Assembly: GCF_913773635.1 (NCBI RefSeq)
Contig: NZ_CAJYGQ010000013.1
Location: 359,973-423,972 of the forward strand
Source: an uncultured Mucilaginibacter sp.
Lineage (GTDB): Bacteria > Bacteroidota > Bacteroidia > Sphingobacteriales > Sphingobacteriaceae
Length of the DNA: 64,000 bases
Direction: 5' to 3'
Made by a program: the position numbers and the translations under genes. Positions 15,776-24,585 of the stretch are shown one piece after another. The notes beneath the pieces are model-generated. The model did not search any database and was not told where the DNA came from. It saw only the letters and a program-made list of their open reading frames with translations. The stretch's first letter is position 1, and every line of letters begins with the position of its first letter.

Positions 15776-18325
15776 TTAATTAAATCCACCGTTTAAGCTT
15801 TGCGCGATAGAGAAGTGGAACTGGCCTTTGTTTGCATCACGAATGCCCGGGATTTTATCAAACCCGTAACCGTAATCAAGCCCCAGTAAGCCAAATATAG
15901 GAAGAAATATTCTTGCACCAACCCCTACCGAACGTCGGATATTAAACGGATTATAATCGCGGAAATTGTTCCAGGTATTACCACCTTCGGCAAATGTTAA
16001 CAAAAATATTGTGGCCGACTGACTTGCAATAACCGGGTAACGCATTTCAAGCGTAAACTTGTTGTAAATAGGGCTACCAGGGTTAGTATCGGCGCTATAG
16101 TTACTACCTACCGGTACTAATGAAAAGTTTTGATAACCACGTAAACCAACAATCTCGCTACCTTGAAGGAACTGGTAAGTTGCCATACCATCACCACCTA
16201 ATTTAAAGCGTTCAAACGGCGACTGACCAACCAGTTTGTTGTAAGAACCCAGGAAACCGAAACGGGTTTGGGTCATTAACACCAATTTACCGGAAATTTT
16301 AGTAAACCACTGTGCATCAAATTTCCATTTATGATATTCTACAAAACGGTAACGTTCCTCAGGTGGGGCAATACGGTAATTTGTATTGTTAAACAATGAA
16401 TATGGCGGAGTTACCTGCAATGTAAAGCGGATGTTTGAACCACTGGTTGGATAAATAGGCGCATCAATTGAGTTACGGCTAAGTTCCTGCGTTAACTTAA
16501 TATTGTACGAGGTACCGGTTTGGAACAGGTAGCCCGAAAATCTGTCAAGCGTGTAGTGGTCAAAGTTTAACGAGTAGTTTAACTGGAAGTAGTTATCAGG
16601 CCAGTTTAAACGCTTACCCAAGGTTACACCCAAACCGTTAATGCGAAGAAAGTTGTACCGTGGGTCAGACTTTGGATAGAACTGACCGGTTGAACTTAAC
16701 TGCGTGTAAGCTGACAAACTGAAGTAGATAGGTTTTTTACCACCTAACCACGGCTCAGAGAATGTAAATGAGAAGTTTTGATAGTTACGACCGTTGGCCT
16801 GACCACGCAAGCTTAATTTTTGACCGTCGCCTTTTGGAAGCGGTTTATAAGCTTTACCGTTGAACAGGTTTCGCAACGAGAAGTTGTTGAACGTTAAACC
16901 TAAGGTACCTACCAACTGGCCACCACCAAAACCACCTGAAAGCTCAATTTGGTCAGACGGTTTTTCAACTACGTTATATAATATATCAACCGTACCATCC
17001 TGCGGATTAATGTTAGTTGGTTTAGGATCAATTTTAGTTTCATCAAAGTTACCTAACTGGGTAATTTGGCGGGTACTGCGCACAATAAGGGCCTTTGAGA
17101 ACTTTTGGCCAGGTTTGGTTGCAAGCTCACGTATTACTACCCTATCATTGGTAACATCATTACCTTTAACTATTACACGGTTAATAGTGTATTGAGCACC
17201 TTCGTATATACGAATGTTAAGGTCAATAGTATCATTATAAATGCGTGTTTGTACCGGCTCGGAGTTGAATGTTAAAAATCCGTCGTCAAGGTATAATGAG
17301 TTTACATCATTACCATCAGGTGTACCACCGTTAAGGCGCTTGCTTAACTCCTCCTCACTAAATACATCACCTTTTTTGATACGTAATATTTTGTTTAGTA
17401 CGGTTTCAGAGTAACGGGCATTACCTGTCCATGTAACATTACCAAAGTAGTACTTATGGCCTTCATAAACTTTAAGCTTTACGTTAACGGTCTTATCATC
17501 ATGTTTCCAAACCGAATCGCTCAAAATTTCAGCATCACGGTAGCCTTTGGCCTGCATTTTTTCAATCAGGGCCTGCTTATCTTCTTCGTATTGGTCTTGC
17601 TTAAATTTCTTTGAACCAAATATGTTGTAAAATTTACGCTCGCGGGTTTTAGGTAAAAACTTTTTCAGCTTGGAATCACTGAAAGCCTCGTTACCTTCAA
17701 AAATAACTTCGTTAATTTTTACCTTTTGCTTCTTATCAATAGCCACATTCAGTATAACACTGTTTGAATCGGCCGGATCGCGCAGTTGTTTAATGTCAAC
17801 CGTTGTGTTCAGATAGCCTTTTTCATTGAAGTGCTTTTTGATAATTGCCGTTGTGGTATTAAGCAGGTTTTCGTTTACAATTTTTCCGGTTTTATCATTC
17901 AGCTTCTTTTGTACATCTTCAATTTCACCTTTACGTATACCTGTCATGCGCAAACGTGACAAACGCGGACGCTCAGTTACGCTTAATTCAAGGTAAACCG
18001 TATCAAGGTTAATTTTGGTGATGTATAATTGAACGTCATCAAACAAACCCTGGCTCCACATGTTCTTCAAAATGTTAGCAGATGCTTCACCCGGAAGATT
18101 AATGCGGTCGCCTTTATTAATCTTGGCAATTTGAATAAGCACATCCTTGTCGAGGTTTTTGGTACCCGACACGGTGATGTTACCTATAATATAATCTTTA
18201 GGGTTGAGGTAGCTCAAGCTATCAGTAGAAACAGCCGACCGGTTTAAACGGTTACCGCCACCAAATTGTGCCATGGCTGCCGAACTGATAAGGGAAAAGA
18301 GAATTGCAAAAAAGAATTTATTCAT
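15776..18325 (-). CDS. bamA: Outer-membrane protein assembly factor BamA
   Basis: BamA folds and inserts beta-barrel proteins into the outer membrane. The 849-residue precursor has a signal peptide (SLISSAAMAQ). A series of POTRA domains covers roughly residues 45-440; examples are YIIGNITVSGTKNLDKDVLI and KINEVIFEGNEAFSDSKLKK. The C-terminal barrel from about residue 460 ends in FHFSIAQSLNGGFN. The barrel contains GGDGMATYQFLQG and the VGLRGY motif, which corresponds to the conserved VRGF/Y loop of the Omp85 family. It is followed in the operon by two Skp-like chaperones, consistent with one assembly pathway. Confidence 0.95.
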   Translation of the reverse strand: MNKFFFAILFSLISSAAMAQFGGGNRLNRSAVSTDSLSYLNPKDYIIGNITVSGTKNLDKDVLIQIAKINKGDRINLPGEASANILKNMWSQGLFDDVQLYITKINLDTVYLELSVTERPRLSRLRMTGIRKGEIEDVQKKLNDKTGKIVNENLLNTTTAIIKKHFNEKGYLNTTVDIKQLRDPADSNSVILNVAIDKKQKVKINEVIFEGNEAFSDSKLKKFLPKTRERKFYNIFGSKKFKQDQYEEDKQALIEKMQAKGYRDAEILSDSVWKHDDKTVNVKLKVYEGHKYYFGNVTWTGNARYSETVLNKILRIKKGDVFSEEELSKRLNGGTPDGNDVNSLYLDDGFLTFNSEPVQTRIYNDTIDLNIRIYEGAQYTINRVIVKGNDVTNDRVVIRELATKPGQKFSKALIVRSTRQITQLGNFDETKIDPKPTNINPQDGTVDILYNVVEKPSDQIELSGGFGGGQLVGTLGLTFNNFSLRNLFNGKAYKPLPKGDGQKLSLRGQANGRNYQNFSFTFSEPWLGGKKPIYFSLSAYTQLSSTGQFYPKSDPRYNFLRINGLGVTLGKRLNWPDNYFQLNYSLNFDHYTLDRFSGYLFQTGTSYNIKLTQELSRNSIDAPIYPTSGSNIRFTLQVTPPYSLFNNTNYRIAPPEERYRFVEYHKWKFDAQWFTKISGKLVLMTQTRFGFLGSYNKLVGQSPFERFKLGGDGMATYQFLQGSEIVGLRGYQNFSLVPVGSNYSADTNPGSPIYNKFTLEMRYPVIASQSATIFLLTFAEGGNTWNNFRDYNPFNIRRSVGVGARIFLPIFGLLGLDYGYGFDKIPGIRDANKGQFHFSIAQSLNGGFN

Positions 18326-18385
18326 CCGAATATTTTGTGCCGCTAAAGTAATTTAAACGTTTGTTAAAATTTGTTAAAAGAAAAA

Positions 18386-19126
18386 TTAGTTAACCTGTTC
18401 ACTGGTTTTTCCAAAGCGGCGTTCGCGTTTTTGATAATCTAAAATAGCCTCAAACAGGTCATCGCGCCTAAAATCGGGCCAAAGTTTATGAGTGAAATAT
18501 AACTCTGCATACGCAATTTGCCAAAGCAGGTAATTGCTTATTCTGAACTCCCCGCTTGTTCTGATAAGCAGTTCAGGGTCGGGCAGGTTGTGTGTATATA
18601 AATGTTGAGAAAAAACTTCTTCGGTTACATCTTCGGGCTTTAATAGGCCCTGCTGTACTTTAGCTGCAATTTTTTGGGCTGCCTGCATCATCTCTCTGCG
18701 CGAACCGTAACTTAAAGCCAGTGTAAGTACAAGCCCGGTATTACCCTTGGTTTTTTCAATGGCACCCATCAGTTCACGGTGGCATTTACCCGGCAGCATT
18801 TCTAAATCGCCTATAGCATTTAACCTTACGTTATTTTGCATCAGCTTTTTTATCTCCTTGTTGATGGTGCTCACCAGTAACTCCATAATAGCTGTAACTT
18901 CTAAACTCGGACGGTTCCAGTTTTCGGCAGAAAAAGTATATAGCGTTAAATACTTAACGCCGATTTCACCGGCACCCTCAACTACATCGCGTACAGATAC
19001 AACTCCGTTATGATGACCGAATACACGCAGTTTGCCTTTTCCTTTAGCCCAACGGCCATTACCATCCATAATAATGGCTACATGCTCAGGAAGCCGCGTT
19101 ATATCAATCTGATCTTTAAAACCCAT
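18386..19126 (-). CDS. uppS: Undecaprenyl diphosphate synthase (cis-prenyltransferase)
   Basis: UppS makes the C55 lipid carrier used for peptidoglycan and other cell-wall polymers. The 246-residue protein contains the cis-prenyltransferase signatures: HVAIIMDGNGRWAK with the catalytic Asp, the GHHNGVVSVRDVVE region, YTFSAENWNRP and LIRTSGEFRISNYLLWQIAY. Length is typical. It is the gene before bamA on the same strand, 60 bases apart, an order seen in many bacteria. A TACCTTTG box on the minus strand at 19283-19290, about 160 bases upstream, matches the -7 consensus, but no -33 TTG was found at the right spacing. Confidence 0.95.
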   Translation of the reverse strand: MGFKDQIDITRLPEHVAIIMDGNGRWAKGKGKLRVFGHHNGVVSVRDVVEGAGEIGVKYLTLYTFSAENWNRPSLEVTAIMELLVSTINKEIKKLMQNNVRLNAIGDLEMLPGKCHRELMGAIEKTKGNTGLVLTLALSYGSRREMMQAAQKIAAKVQQGLLKPEDVTEEVFSQHLYTHNLPDPELLIRTSGEFRISNYLLWQIAYAELYFTHKLWPDFRRDDLFEAILDYQKRERRFGKTSEQVN

Positions 19127-19426
19127 AATGTTGTTGCTTACAGCCCATTAAAATATGTACATGGCCTAACTTAAAACCGCAACCTTATCACTCATCTGTT
19201 CATCTGGGTTTAAACCGTTGTACACAATTAATGAGGTTTTTGACAAGTGCATACCTTGCCAAATCTCAAAATTTTCAGGGTACAAAGGTAAAACTATACT
19301 TTGATTTTTTTATTATTCAATTTGCAAAAATCTAATGCATTTCAATTGGTTTGCAGCGGCTTAAAGCACAAAAAAACCGCAAAAGCTTTAATTGCCCTGC
19401 GGTTTCGTAAATGACTACCCTATATA
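19127..19426. other. Intergenic region upstream of uppS
   Basis: This 300-base gap holds no supported gene. It contains the terminator of the ExbD gene (19374-19405) and a minus-strand TAnnTTTG box at 19283-19290 that may belong to uppS. The rest is AT-rich with no repeat that I recognise. Confidence 0.5.
19374..19405 (-). terminator. Intrinsic terminator of the ExbD gene
   Basis: The stem AAACCGCA (19374-19381) pairs with TGCGGTTT (19398-19405) around a 16-base loop. On the minus strand it is followed by a T-run. It lies about 20 bases after the ExbD-type stop codon. Confidence 0.7.
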
Positions 19427-19945
19427 TTAATAAATTGACTGCTGCTTGAGCATGTCCACATCTTTATTATCAATATCGACAATAGCGTATTGCTTATTTT
19501 GGGTAATGTTTAACTCATCAAGCGCATCAATAAGGTTGCCGTATTTTGAATGGTTGCTTGGTTTAAGAATAACAAGCATAGGCTTACCAGTTTGTTGCTT
19601 AATGAGTTGCTGTTTGCTTATAAGCGCCTTTCGAAGCCCTTCCCTGCCATAATCTATTACTTCCACGTTACTATTACCAGGCAAGCCACGATAAAGCAAA
19701 ACCTTATTGTCGGCCCCCAGGCAAAGCGTTACCGTTCTGCTTTGTGCTACAGACTGGTTTTCAGCATCAACTGGCATGGCTAAATCCATTGCCTTTGGCT
19801 TTGACAGTGTGGTGGTTAACATAAAAAAAGTCACTAGCAAAAAAGCCAAATCTACCATGGCGGTAAGGTCAACGCGCAGGCTTTGAGGTTTGCGCAGCGG
19901 TTTTTTGCCATCATTTTTTGCAGGGGATGCATTCAGCTCAGCCAT
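19427..19945 (-). CDS. ExbD/TolR-family biopolymer transport protein
   Basis: ExbD/TolR proteins form the peptidoglycan-binding rotor partner of proton-driven ExbB/TolQ motors, which power TonB receptors or Tol transport. The 172-residue protein has a basic N-terminus, then one membrane helix (VDLTAMVDLAFLLVTFFMLTT) with the key Asp in AMVDLAF that relays protons, then a periplasmic domain ending in a D-rich segment. No ExbB, TolQ or TonB gene lies beside it, so it is an orphan and must work with a motor encoded elsewhere. It has its own terminator. Confidence 0.85.
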   Translation of the reverse strand: MAELNASPAKNDGKKPLRKPQSLRVDLTAMVDLAFLLVTFFMLTTTLSKPKAMDLAMPVDAENQSVAQSRTVTLCLGADNKVLLYRGLPGNSNVEVIDYGREGLRKALISKQQLIKQQTGKPMLVILKPSNHSKYGNLIDALDELNITQNKQYAIVDIDNKDVDMLKQQSIY

Positions 19946-20253
19946 AATGTTAAGTTTTAAGGTTAAATAATTGGTTTATAGTACTTACAACGGCTCGTAA
20001 AACACATTTGTTGCAGCAAGTTCTACTTATTTTATAGACATTATTATCAAAAGGTGATAAATTAACATTTAAGTAATTTGATCAATCTGCAGATAAAAAT
20101 AGCTATCAAAATCTATTCCTTTTTATCCCTTAAAATTCCTGTTTTACCCCGCAGTTTTCCGCTACAATTTGCTGCTCAAAAAAATTTTTATAAAAATGCA
20201 AAGCGCCGGCATAGATATGCCGGCGCTCTGCAAAAATTCGGATAAGATCATCG
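19946..20253. other. Intergenic region upstream of the ExbD gene
   Basis: A 308-base gap without a supported gene. It holds the proline dehydrogenase terminator at its right end and the presumed ExbD promoter, for which I could not find a convincing -33/-7 pair. It is otherwise AT-rich and non-coding on both strands. Confidence 0.5.
20192..20232 (-). terminator. Strong intrinsic terminator of proline dehydrogenase
   Basis: An 11-bp perfect stem, AGCGCCGGCAT (20202-20212) with 20217-20227 and loop AGAT, extends with one mismatch to TGCA on both sides (20197-20232). A T-run follows on the minus strand. It lies about 22 bases after the stop of the proline dehydrogenase gene. Confidence 0.88.
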
Positions 20254-21456
20254 TCAAATCTTTCTGCGTTTCTTTTCTTTAATTATAAGGCTGAGTTCGC
20301 GGCTCATTTGCCCGGCAATGGCCGTGTTTTCATTAGCGCGCCTGAACAGGTATGGCATCACGGCTTTTACTGGTCCGTAAGGCACGTACTTGACTACGTT
20401 GTAACCTGCATTGGCTAAATTAAAGCTCAGGTTATCGCTCATGCCCAGCAACTGTGAAAAGTACACATGCGGATGGTTATGAGGTATACGCAGCTGGTTT
20501 AATAAATCGGCCAGCAGGCGGCAACTGTCTTCGTTATGCGTACCTGCAACCAGCGCAATGCGGTCAACATGTTCAACACAAAAACGCAAACTGTCATTGT
20601 AATCCCGGTCGGCCGAGGCTTTGTCAGGCTGTATGGGCGACGGATAGCCCATTTCAGCGGCACGTTTACGTTCCTTTTCCATATAAGCGCCGCGTACCAG
20701 TTTCACGCCCAAATAAAAACCTTCGGTACGGGCAATGTCAAAGTCAACTTTTAATGATGCCAGCTTATCATGACGGTAAATTTGGTACGTATTAAAAATT
20801 ATGGCCCTATCTCGGTTGTAACGGCGCATCATACTCATGGCCAAACGGTCAATAGTAAGTTGTATCCAGGTTTCTTCGGCATCTATCATTACCGGTATGC
20901 CCGCCTGATAAGCCTTATTACAAATGGCCTGCACGCGGGCTTGCACTTTTTGCCACTCCAGCTCTTCGGCTTCTGTCAGTTTTGCTCCTGCATCAAGCTT
21001 TTCTAATAAGCCAAAGCGCCCTACTCCTGTTACCTTAAACACAGTGATGGGTATTGCCGGATCGCCGGTGGCACGCTCAATAGTACGGATGATTTCATCG
21101 CGGGTATCATCAAATACTTTTTCGTCTTCTTCACCCTCTACCGAGTAATCGAGTATGGTGCCAACGCCGCCTTTGTACAAATTTTTTATGGTAGCATCGC
21201 ATTCTGCAATGGTTTCGCCCCCGCAAAACTGCTTAAATATGGTAGCCTTAATAATTCCTTTTATGGGCAAACCTATACCCATGGCAAAATTGGTAATACC
21301 CGGACCTACCTTTACTAAAAAATTATTGTTGATGGCTTTAAACAACCAGTACGCGCGGTTTAAATCGGCGTTGGATGCATGTTTGAAAGCTATTTCGGTA
21401 TTTTCGAATGATAAATTTCCCTTAACGGGTGGAACAGAATCTTGTTGGTTAAACAT
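20254..21456 (-). CDS. Proline dehydrogenase (monofunctional)
   Basis: This FAD enzyme oxidises proline to pyrroline-5-carboxylate, the first step of proline catabolism. The 400-residue protein covers a single ProDH barrel without the P5C dehydrogenase domain of PutA, as in other Bacteroidota. Recognised core segments are GILDYSVEG-like TILDYSVEGEEDE, VMIDAEETWIQ, and LGVKLVRGAYMEKERKRA, with the conserved arginines of the substrate site. RRANENT near the C-terminus matches the conserved RRxxEN motif. It diverges from the S4-domain gene, with 66 bases between the starts. Confidence 0.93.
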   Translation of the reverse strand: MFNQQDSVPPVKGNLSFENTEIAFKHASNADLNRAYWLFKAINNNFLVKVGPGITNFAMGIGLPIKGIIKATIFKQFCGGETIAECDATIKNLYKGGVGTILDYSVEGEEDEKVFDDTRDEIIRTIERATGDPAIPITVFKVTGVGRFGLLEKLDAGAKLTEAEELEWQKVQARVQAICNKAYQAGIPVMIDAEETWIQLTIDRLAMSMMRRYNRDRAIIFNTYQIYRHDKLASLKVDFDIARTEGFYLGVKLVRGAYMEKERKRAAEMGYPSPIQPDKASADRDYNDSLRFCVEHVDRIALVAGTHNEDSCRLLADLLNQLRIPHNHPHVYFSQLLGMSDNLSFNLANAGYNVVKYVPYGPVKAVMPYLFRRANENTAIAGQMSRELSLIIKEKKRRKI

Positions 21457-21507
21457 CGCACAAAATTAGAAAATCAAACTGATAACTCATTTTTTGATGT
21501 AATAGTT

Positions 21508-21515
21508 TATTTTTG
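21508..21515 (+). promoter_or_regulatory. -7 box (TAnnTTTG) before the S4/aroB pair
   Basis: TATTTTTG matches the Bacteroidota -7 consensus exactly and ends 8 bases before the ATG at 21523, which would give a nearly leaderless mRNA. I see no TTG at the usual 19-21-base distance upstream, so support is partial. Confidence 0.35.
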
Positions 21516-21522
21516 CCGCACC

Positions 21523-21729
21523 ATGATTGAATTTAAACTTGACGGTGACTTTATTCCTCTGATACAGTTGCTTAAGGCAACCGGACTGGTTTACACCGGC
21601 GGTGAAGCACAAATTGTAGTAACCGAAGGTGAAGTTAAGTATAACGGACAGGTTGACTACCGTAAACGCCTTAAGGTGAAACGCGGCGACGTAGTTGAAT
21701 TCCGGTCGCAAAAAATTGTGGTGATTTAG
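21523..21729 (+). CDS. S4-domain RNA-binding protein (YbcJ/RlbA type)
   Basis: A 68-residue protein consisting of one S4 domain: FIPLIQLLKATGLVYTGGEA followed by VKYNGQVDYRKRLKVKRGDVVEF (cores LLKATGLVYTGGEA and NGQVDYRKRLKVKRGD). Small S4 proteins of this type bind structured RNA and are linked to ribosome assembly. I start it at MIEFKLDG (21523), since the 27 codons upstream are unlike the family and overlap the divergent ProDH start. It lies three bases before aroB on the same strand, so the two are probably co-transcribed. Confidence 0.88.
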   Translation: MIEFKLDGDFIPLIQLLKATGLVYTGGEAQIVVTEGEVKYNGQVDYRKRLKVKRGDVVEFRSQKIVVI

Positions 21730-21732
21730 TTT

Positions 21733-22803
21733 ATGGATACCATTAATAGTATTGATTACCCGGTTTATTTTAACGATACCCTCACACAACTGGTTAATCT
21801 GATTGAAAAAGGCAACTACTCACGCTTTTTTGTATTGACTGATGAGCATACCGGCAAACATTGTTTACCGTTACTGCAAAGCCACCTTGAGCACCTTAAT
21901 GATAAATATGACGTAATTGAGGTTAGCGCGGGAGAAGAAAGCAAGAATATTGATTTTTGTTCGGGCATTTGGAAGATGCTGATTGATTTTGGCGCCGACC
22001 GCCACAGCCTCATGATTAACTTGGGCGGCGGTGTAATTGGTGATATGGGCGGCTTTGCGGCCAGCACTTACAAACGCGGAATTGACTTTGTGCAGGTGCC
22101 TACTACCTTGTTATCACAGGTTGATGCCTCGGTTGGTGGCAAAACCGGTATCGACTTTGATAATCTTAAAAACATTATAGGCACCTTTACCCAGCCTAAG
22201 GCTGTGTTTATAGAACCTGCATTTTTACAAACCCTGCCACAACGCCAAATACTTTCAGGATATGCCGAAATGTTAAAGCACGGCCTTATACAGGATGCGG
22301 CTTACTGGAACCAGTTAAAGGAACAAGGCATCATCAACGGTGCTCCCGCACCTGAGTTAGTCCACCGCTCGGTTGCTATCAAAAACAGCGTTGTTGTTAA
22401 TGATCCATTTGAAAAGGGCTTTCGCAAGTGCCTGAATTTTGGACATACCGTTGGGCATGCTGTTGAAACTTACTCATTGCAAAACGACGACGGCAAACAC
22501 ATCACCCATGGTGAAGCTGTAGCTATAGGCATGATTTGCGAAGCATGGCTATCACATAAAAAGGCAGGCTTGAGTGTTGAAGAGTTGAATGAGATAAGTA
22601 CAGTACTTAATAATTTGTACCCTAAGTATCACTTGGATGATTCGTGCCATAGCGTGTTGCACAGCTTGATGAAAACAGACAAAAAGAATCAAAACGGCAA
22701 CATTAATTGTACACTGATACATAAAATAGGTGAGTGCAGCATTGACCATATTTGTACCGAAGAAGAACTTTGCGAAAGTTTACGTTATTACGCAGCATTG
22801 TAA
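21733..22803 (+). CDS. aroB: 3-dehydroquinate synthase
   Basis: AroB is the second enzyme of the shikimate pathway, converting DAHP to 3-dehydroquinate with NAD and zinc. The 356-residue protein has the nucleotide-binding motif GGGVIGDMGGFAAS and the substrate loop PTTLLSQVDASVGGKTGID (core SQVDASVGGKTG). The zinc ligands fall in SGYAEMLKHG, NFGHTVGHAVE and HITHGEAVAIG. Length is normal. It follows the S4 gene by three bases. Other shikimate genes here (aroC, aroA, the DAHP synthase fusion) are scattered, so the pathway is not one operon. Confidence 0.96.
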   Translation: MDTINSIDYPVYFNDTLTQLVNLIEKGNYSRFFVLTDEHTGKHCLPLLQSHLEHLNDKYDVIEVSAGEESKNIDFCSGIWKMLIDFGADRHSLMINLGGGVIGDMGGFAASTYKRGIDFVQVPTTLLSQVDASVGGKTGIDFDNLKNIIGTFTQPKAVFIEPAFLQTLPQRQILSGYAEMLKHGLIQDAAYWNQLKEQGIINGAPAPELVHRSVAIKNSVVVNDPFEKGFRKCLNFGHTVGHAVETYSLQNDDGKHITHGEAVAIGMICEAWLSHKKAGLSVEELNEISTVLNNLYPKYHLDDSCHSVLHSLMKTDKKNQNGNINCTLIHKIGECSIDHICTEEELCESLRYYAAL

Positions 22804-22823
22804 AGGTTTACAATAAATATCTA

Positions 22824-22915
22824 ATTGTCATCTCGAACGTTTGGTATATATCTTTATTACATTGTGGTAAATACCGTATGTAAAAAGATTTAAGCAGGTG
22901 TTCGGAATGACAATT
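22824..22915. repeat. Family A palindromic intergenic repeat, copy 1
   Basis: The ends are inverted copies: AATTGTCATCTCGAAC at 22824-22838 and GTTCGGAATGACAATT at 22900-22915, with one internal mismatch. The interior contains AAGATT-like sequence, as in the other copies. It lies just after aroB in a 248-base gap before the AraC-type gene. The TGTCATTTCGAA core is shared with copies at 25665, 26919, 43541 and 46413. Confidence 0.75.
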
Positions 22916-23051
22916 TTCGTTTGTACTATTCCCTTTACTTTTGCAAATGCAGGCACGTATTTGTTAGGATGAACGCCCTCTGAGCCAATTCTAAATCATC
23001 TGGACAAAAGTCAATTTTAAAAATTTAATTTAGATACATCTGCATACAACT

Positions 23052-23612
23052 ATGAAACTGCATATTAAAAACATGGTTTGCCGCCGCTGTATAATGGCCG
23101 TTGAAAATGAGTTGAACAAAGAGGGATATCACATTCATCAAATTGAGTTGGGCGAAGTAACGCTTGCCGAAGATCTTAGCAATAATCAACTTGATAAGCT
23201 GAATATGAATCTCAAACACTTAGGATTTGAGCTGATAGACGATCGTAAAAGCCGTTTGGTAGAAAAAATTAAAAATATTATTGTAGACCTGGTTCATCAT
23301 AGTGAACAAAACCTGGGTATTAACTTATCTGCTTACCTGTCCCACCAGTTGCACTACGAGTATAATTATTTGAGTAATCTATTTTCGGAAACCGAGGGTA
23401 CTACTGTTGAAAAGTACTATATAAGCCAAAAAATTGAAAAGGTGAAAGAGCTGCTCATTTACGATGAGCTTACGCTGAGCCAGATTGCCAATCGTATGGG
23501 CTACAGCAGTGTAGCTTATCTGTCAAGCCAGTTCAAAAAAGAAACAGGCTTAACGCCAAGCCACTTTAAAAACATAAAGGACAACAAACGCCGCAATATT
23601 GAGGAACTGTAA
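23052..23612 (+). CDS. AraC-type regulator with N-terminal metal-binding (HMA-like) domain
   Basis: A 186-residue two-domain protein. Residues 1-65 resemble a heavy-metal-associated domain, with a CRRC metal site in MKLHIKNMVCRRCIMAVEN. Residues about 95-180 form an AraC helix-turn-helix pair (LSQIANRMGYSSVAYLSSQF then FKKETGLTPSHFKN). This arrangement suggests a regulator that senses a thiophilic metal such as copper or zinc through the CxxC and binds DNA. The HMA/MauE membrane protein 63 bases downstream is the likely target. The metal and the target are inferences. Confidence 0.85.
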   Translation: MKLHIKNMVCRRCIMAVENELNKEGYHIHQIELGEVTLAEDLSNNQLDKLNMNLKHLGFELIDDRKSRLVEKIKNIIVDLVHHSEQNLGINLSAYLSHQLHYEYNYLSNLFSETEGTTVEKYYISQKIEKVKELLIYDELTLSQIANRMGYSSVAYLSSQFKKETGLTPSHFKNIKDNKRRNIEEL

Positions 23613-23663
23613 ATTTTGAAAAGCATTGCCTTAATTGTATAAAGTTATGGCTACCCTAAGCTG

Positions 23664-23671
23664 TACCTTTG
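23664..23671 (+). promoter_or_regulatory. -7 box before the HMA/MauE gene
   Basis: TACCTTTG matches TAnnTTTG exactly and lies 4 bases before the ATG at 23676. A TTG at 23635 is too far away (26 bases) to serve as a standard -33, so an activator such as the upstream AraC-type protein could be needed. That last point is inference. Confidence 0.35.
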
Positions 23672-23675
23672 CTAC

Positions 23676-24425
23676 ATGAAACATACCTATCAAGTAACCG
23701 GCATGACCTGTGCCGGTTGTCAATATAAAGTACAGCACCTGTTAAGTCAGGTGCCTCACATAACCGAAGCGGTTGTTGACCTGGACAAGGGACAGGTTTC
23801 CCTTGAAATGGATGAGCACGTTGACACTTCTGCTTTACAGGCGGTACTTAAAGATTATCCTAAGTATAAGCTTACCGACCTGCCCGTTATCAGCTCAAGC
23901 TCCATGAATCACAGTAACATGAGCATGGAGCAAGAAGAAACACGCACCTGGTTTGAGACTTATAAGCCCATTGTACTCATCTTCTTTTACATTACTCTGG
24001 TATCGTTAATAGCCGGCTCAACTCTATTAGGCTTTGACGAAGTGGTTTTTATGCGTGTATTCATGGCCGGTTTTTTTCTTGTGTTTTCATTTTTTAAGCT
24101 GCTTAACCTTGACGGCTTTGCCGATAGCTATGCCATGTATGATGTTATTGCCCGCAAGTTTAAGGCGTGGGGGTATATTTACGCACTTATTGAGCTAGGT
24201 TTAGGGTTGGCGTATGCTACCAATTTTAGCCCGGCAATTACCAATTTAATTACCCTGATAGTTATGAGCGTAAGCATTATAGGCGTATTGCAAACAGTAC
24301 TCAACAAAAAAGTTATTAAATGTGCATGCTTAGGAGCTGTATTCAACCTGCCCATGAGTACCGTTACCATTATTGAGGATGGCTTGATGATAGTGATGAG
24401 TGCAGTAATGTTGTGGATGATGTAA
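23676..24425 (+). CDS. HMA-domain membrane protein with MauE-like C-terminus
   Basis: A 249-residue protein. Residues 1-70 are a metal-binding HMA domain with the GMTCAGC motif. A Met/His-rich linker (SSSMNHSNMSMEQ) follows, and then four to five membrane helices from about residue 95. The membrane part contains LLNLDGFADSYAMYD and IKCACLGAVFNLPMSTVTIIEDG (core CACLGAVFNLPMS). This resembles MauE/DoxX-type redox membrane proteins with a CxC pair. It probably handles copper or a related metal, or the redox state of thiols. Paired with the metal-sensing AraC-type gene upstream. Confidence 0.82.
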   Translation: MKHTYQVTGMTCAGCQYKVQHLLSQVPHITEAVVDLDKGQVSLEMDEHVDTSALQAVLKDYPKYKLTDLPVISSSSMNHSNMSMEQEETRTWFETYKPIVLIFFYITLVSLIAGSTLLGFDEVVFMRVFMAGFFLVFSFFKLLNLDGFADSYAMYDVIARKFKAWGYIYALIELGLGLAYATNFSPAITNLITLIVMSVSIIGVLQTVLNKKVIKCACLGAVFNLPMSTVTIIEDGLMIVMSAVMLWMM

Positions 24426-24585
24426 AGGCGGTTGCTGCCTAATAAATTTTAATATAGCTGCACTACCGCTTTTGGGCGGCGGTTATCCCTTGTTGTTTCT
24501 TGAAAAAAAACCAAAATCAAGGTGTAGTACAATACCCCTCGCCGCTCGCAATCATAAACAAGAAGTTGCACTATTCAATGTGCTC

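Noticed and set aside
22916..22950. TACTTTTG box at 22936 as promoter of the AraC-type gene
   Set aside because: No TTG at suitable distance, and it lies over 100 bases before the ATG, so it may be chance in AT-rich DNA.
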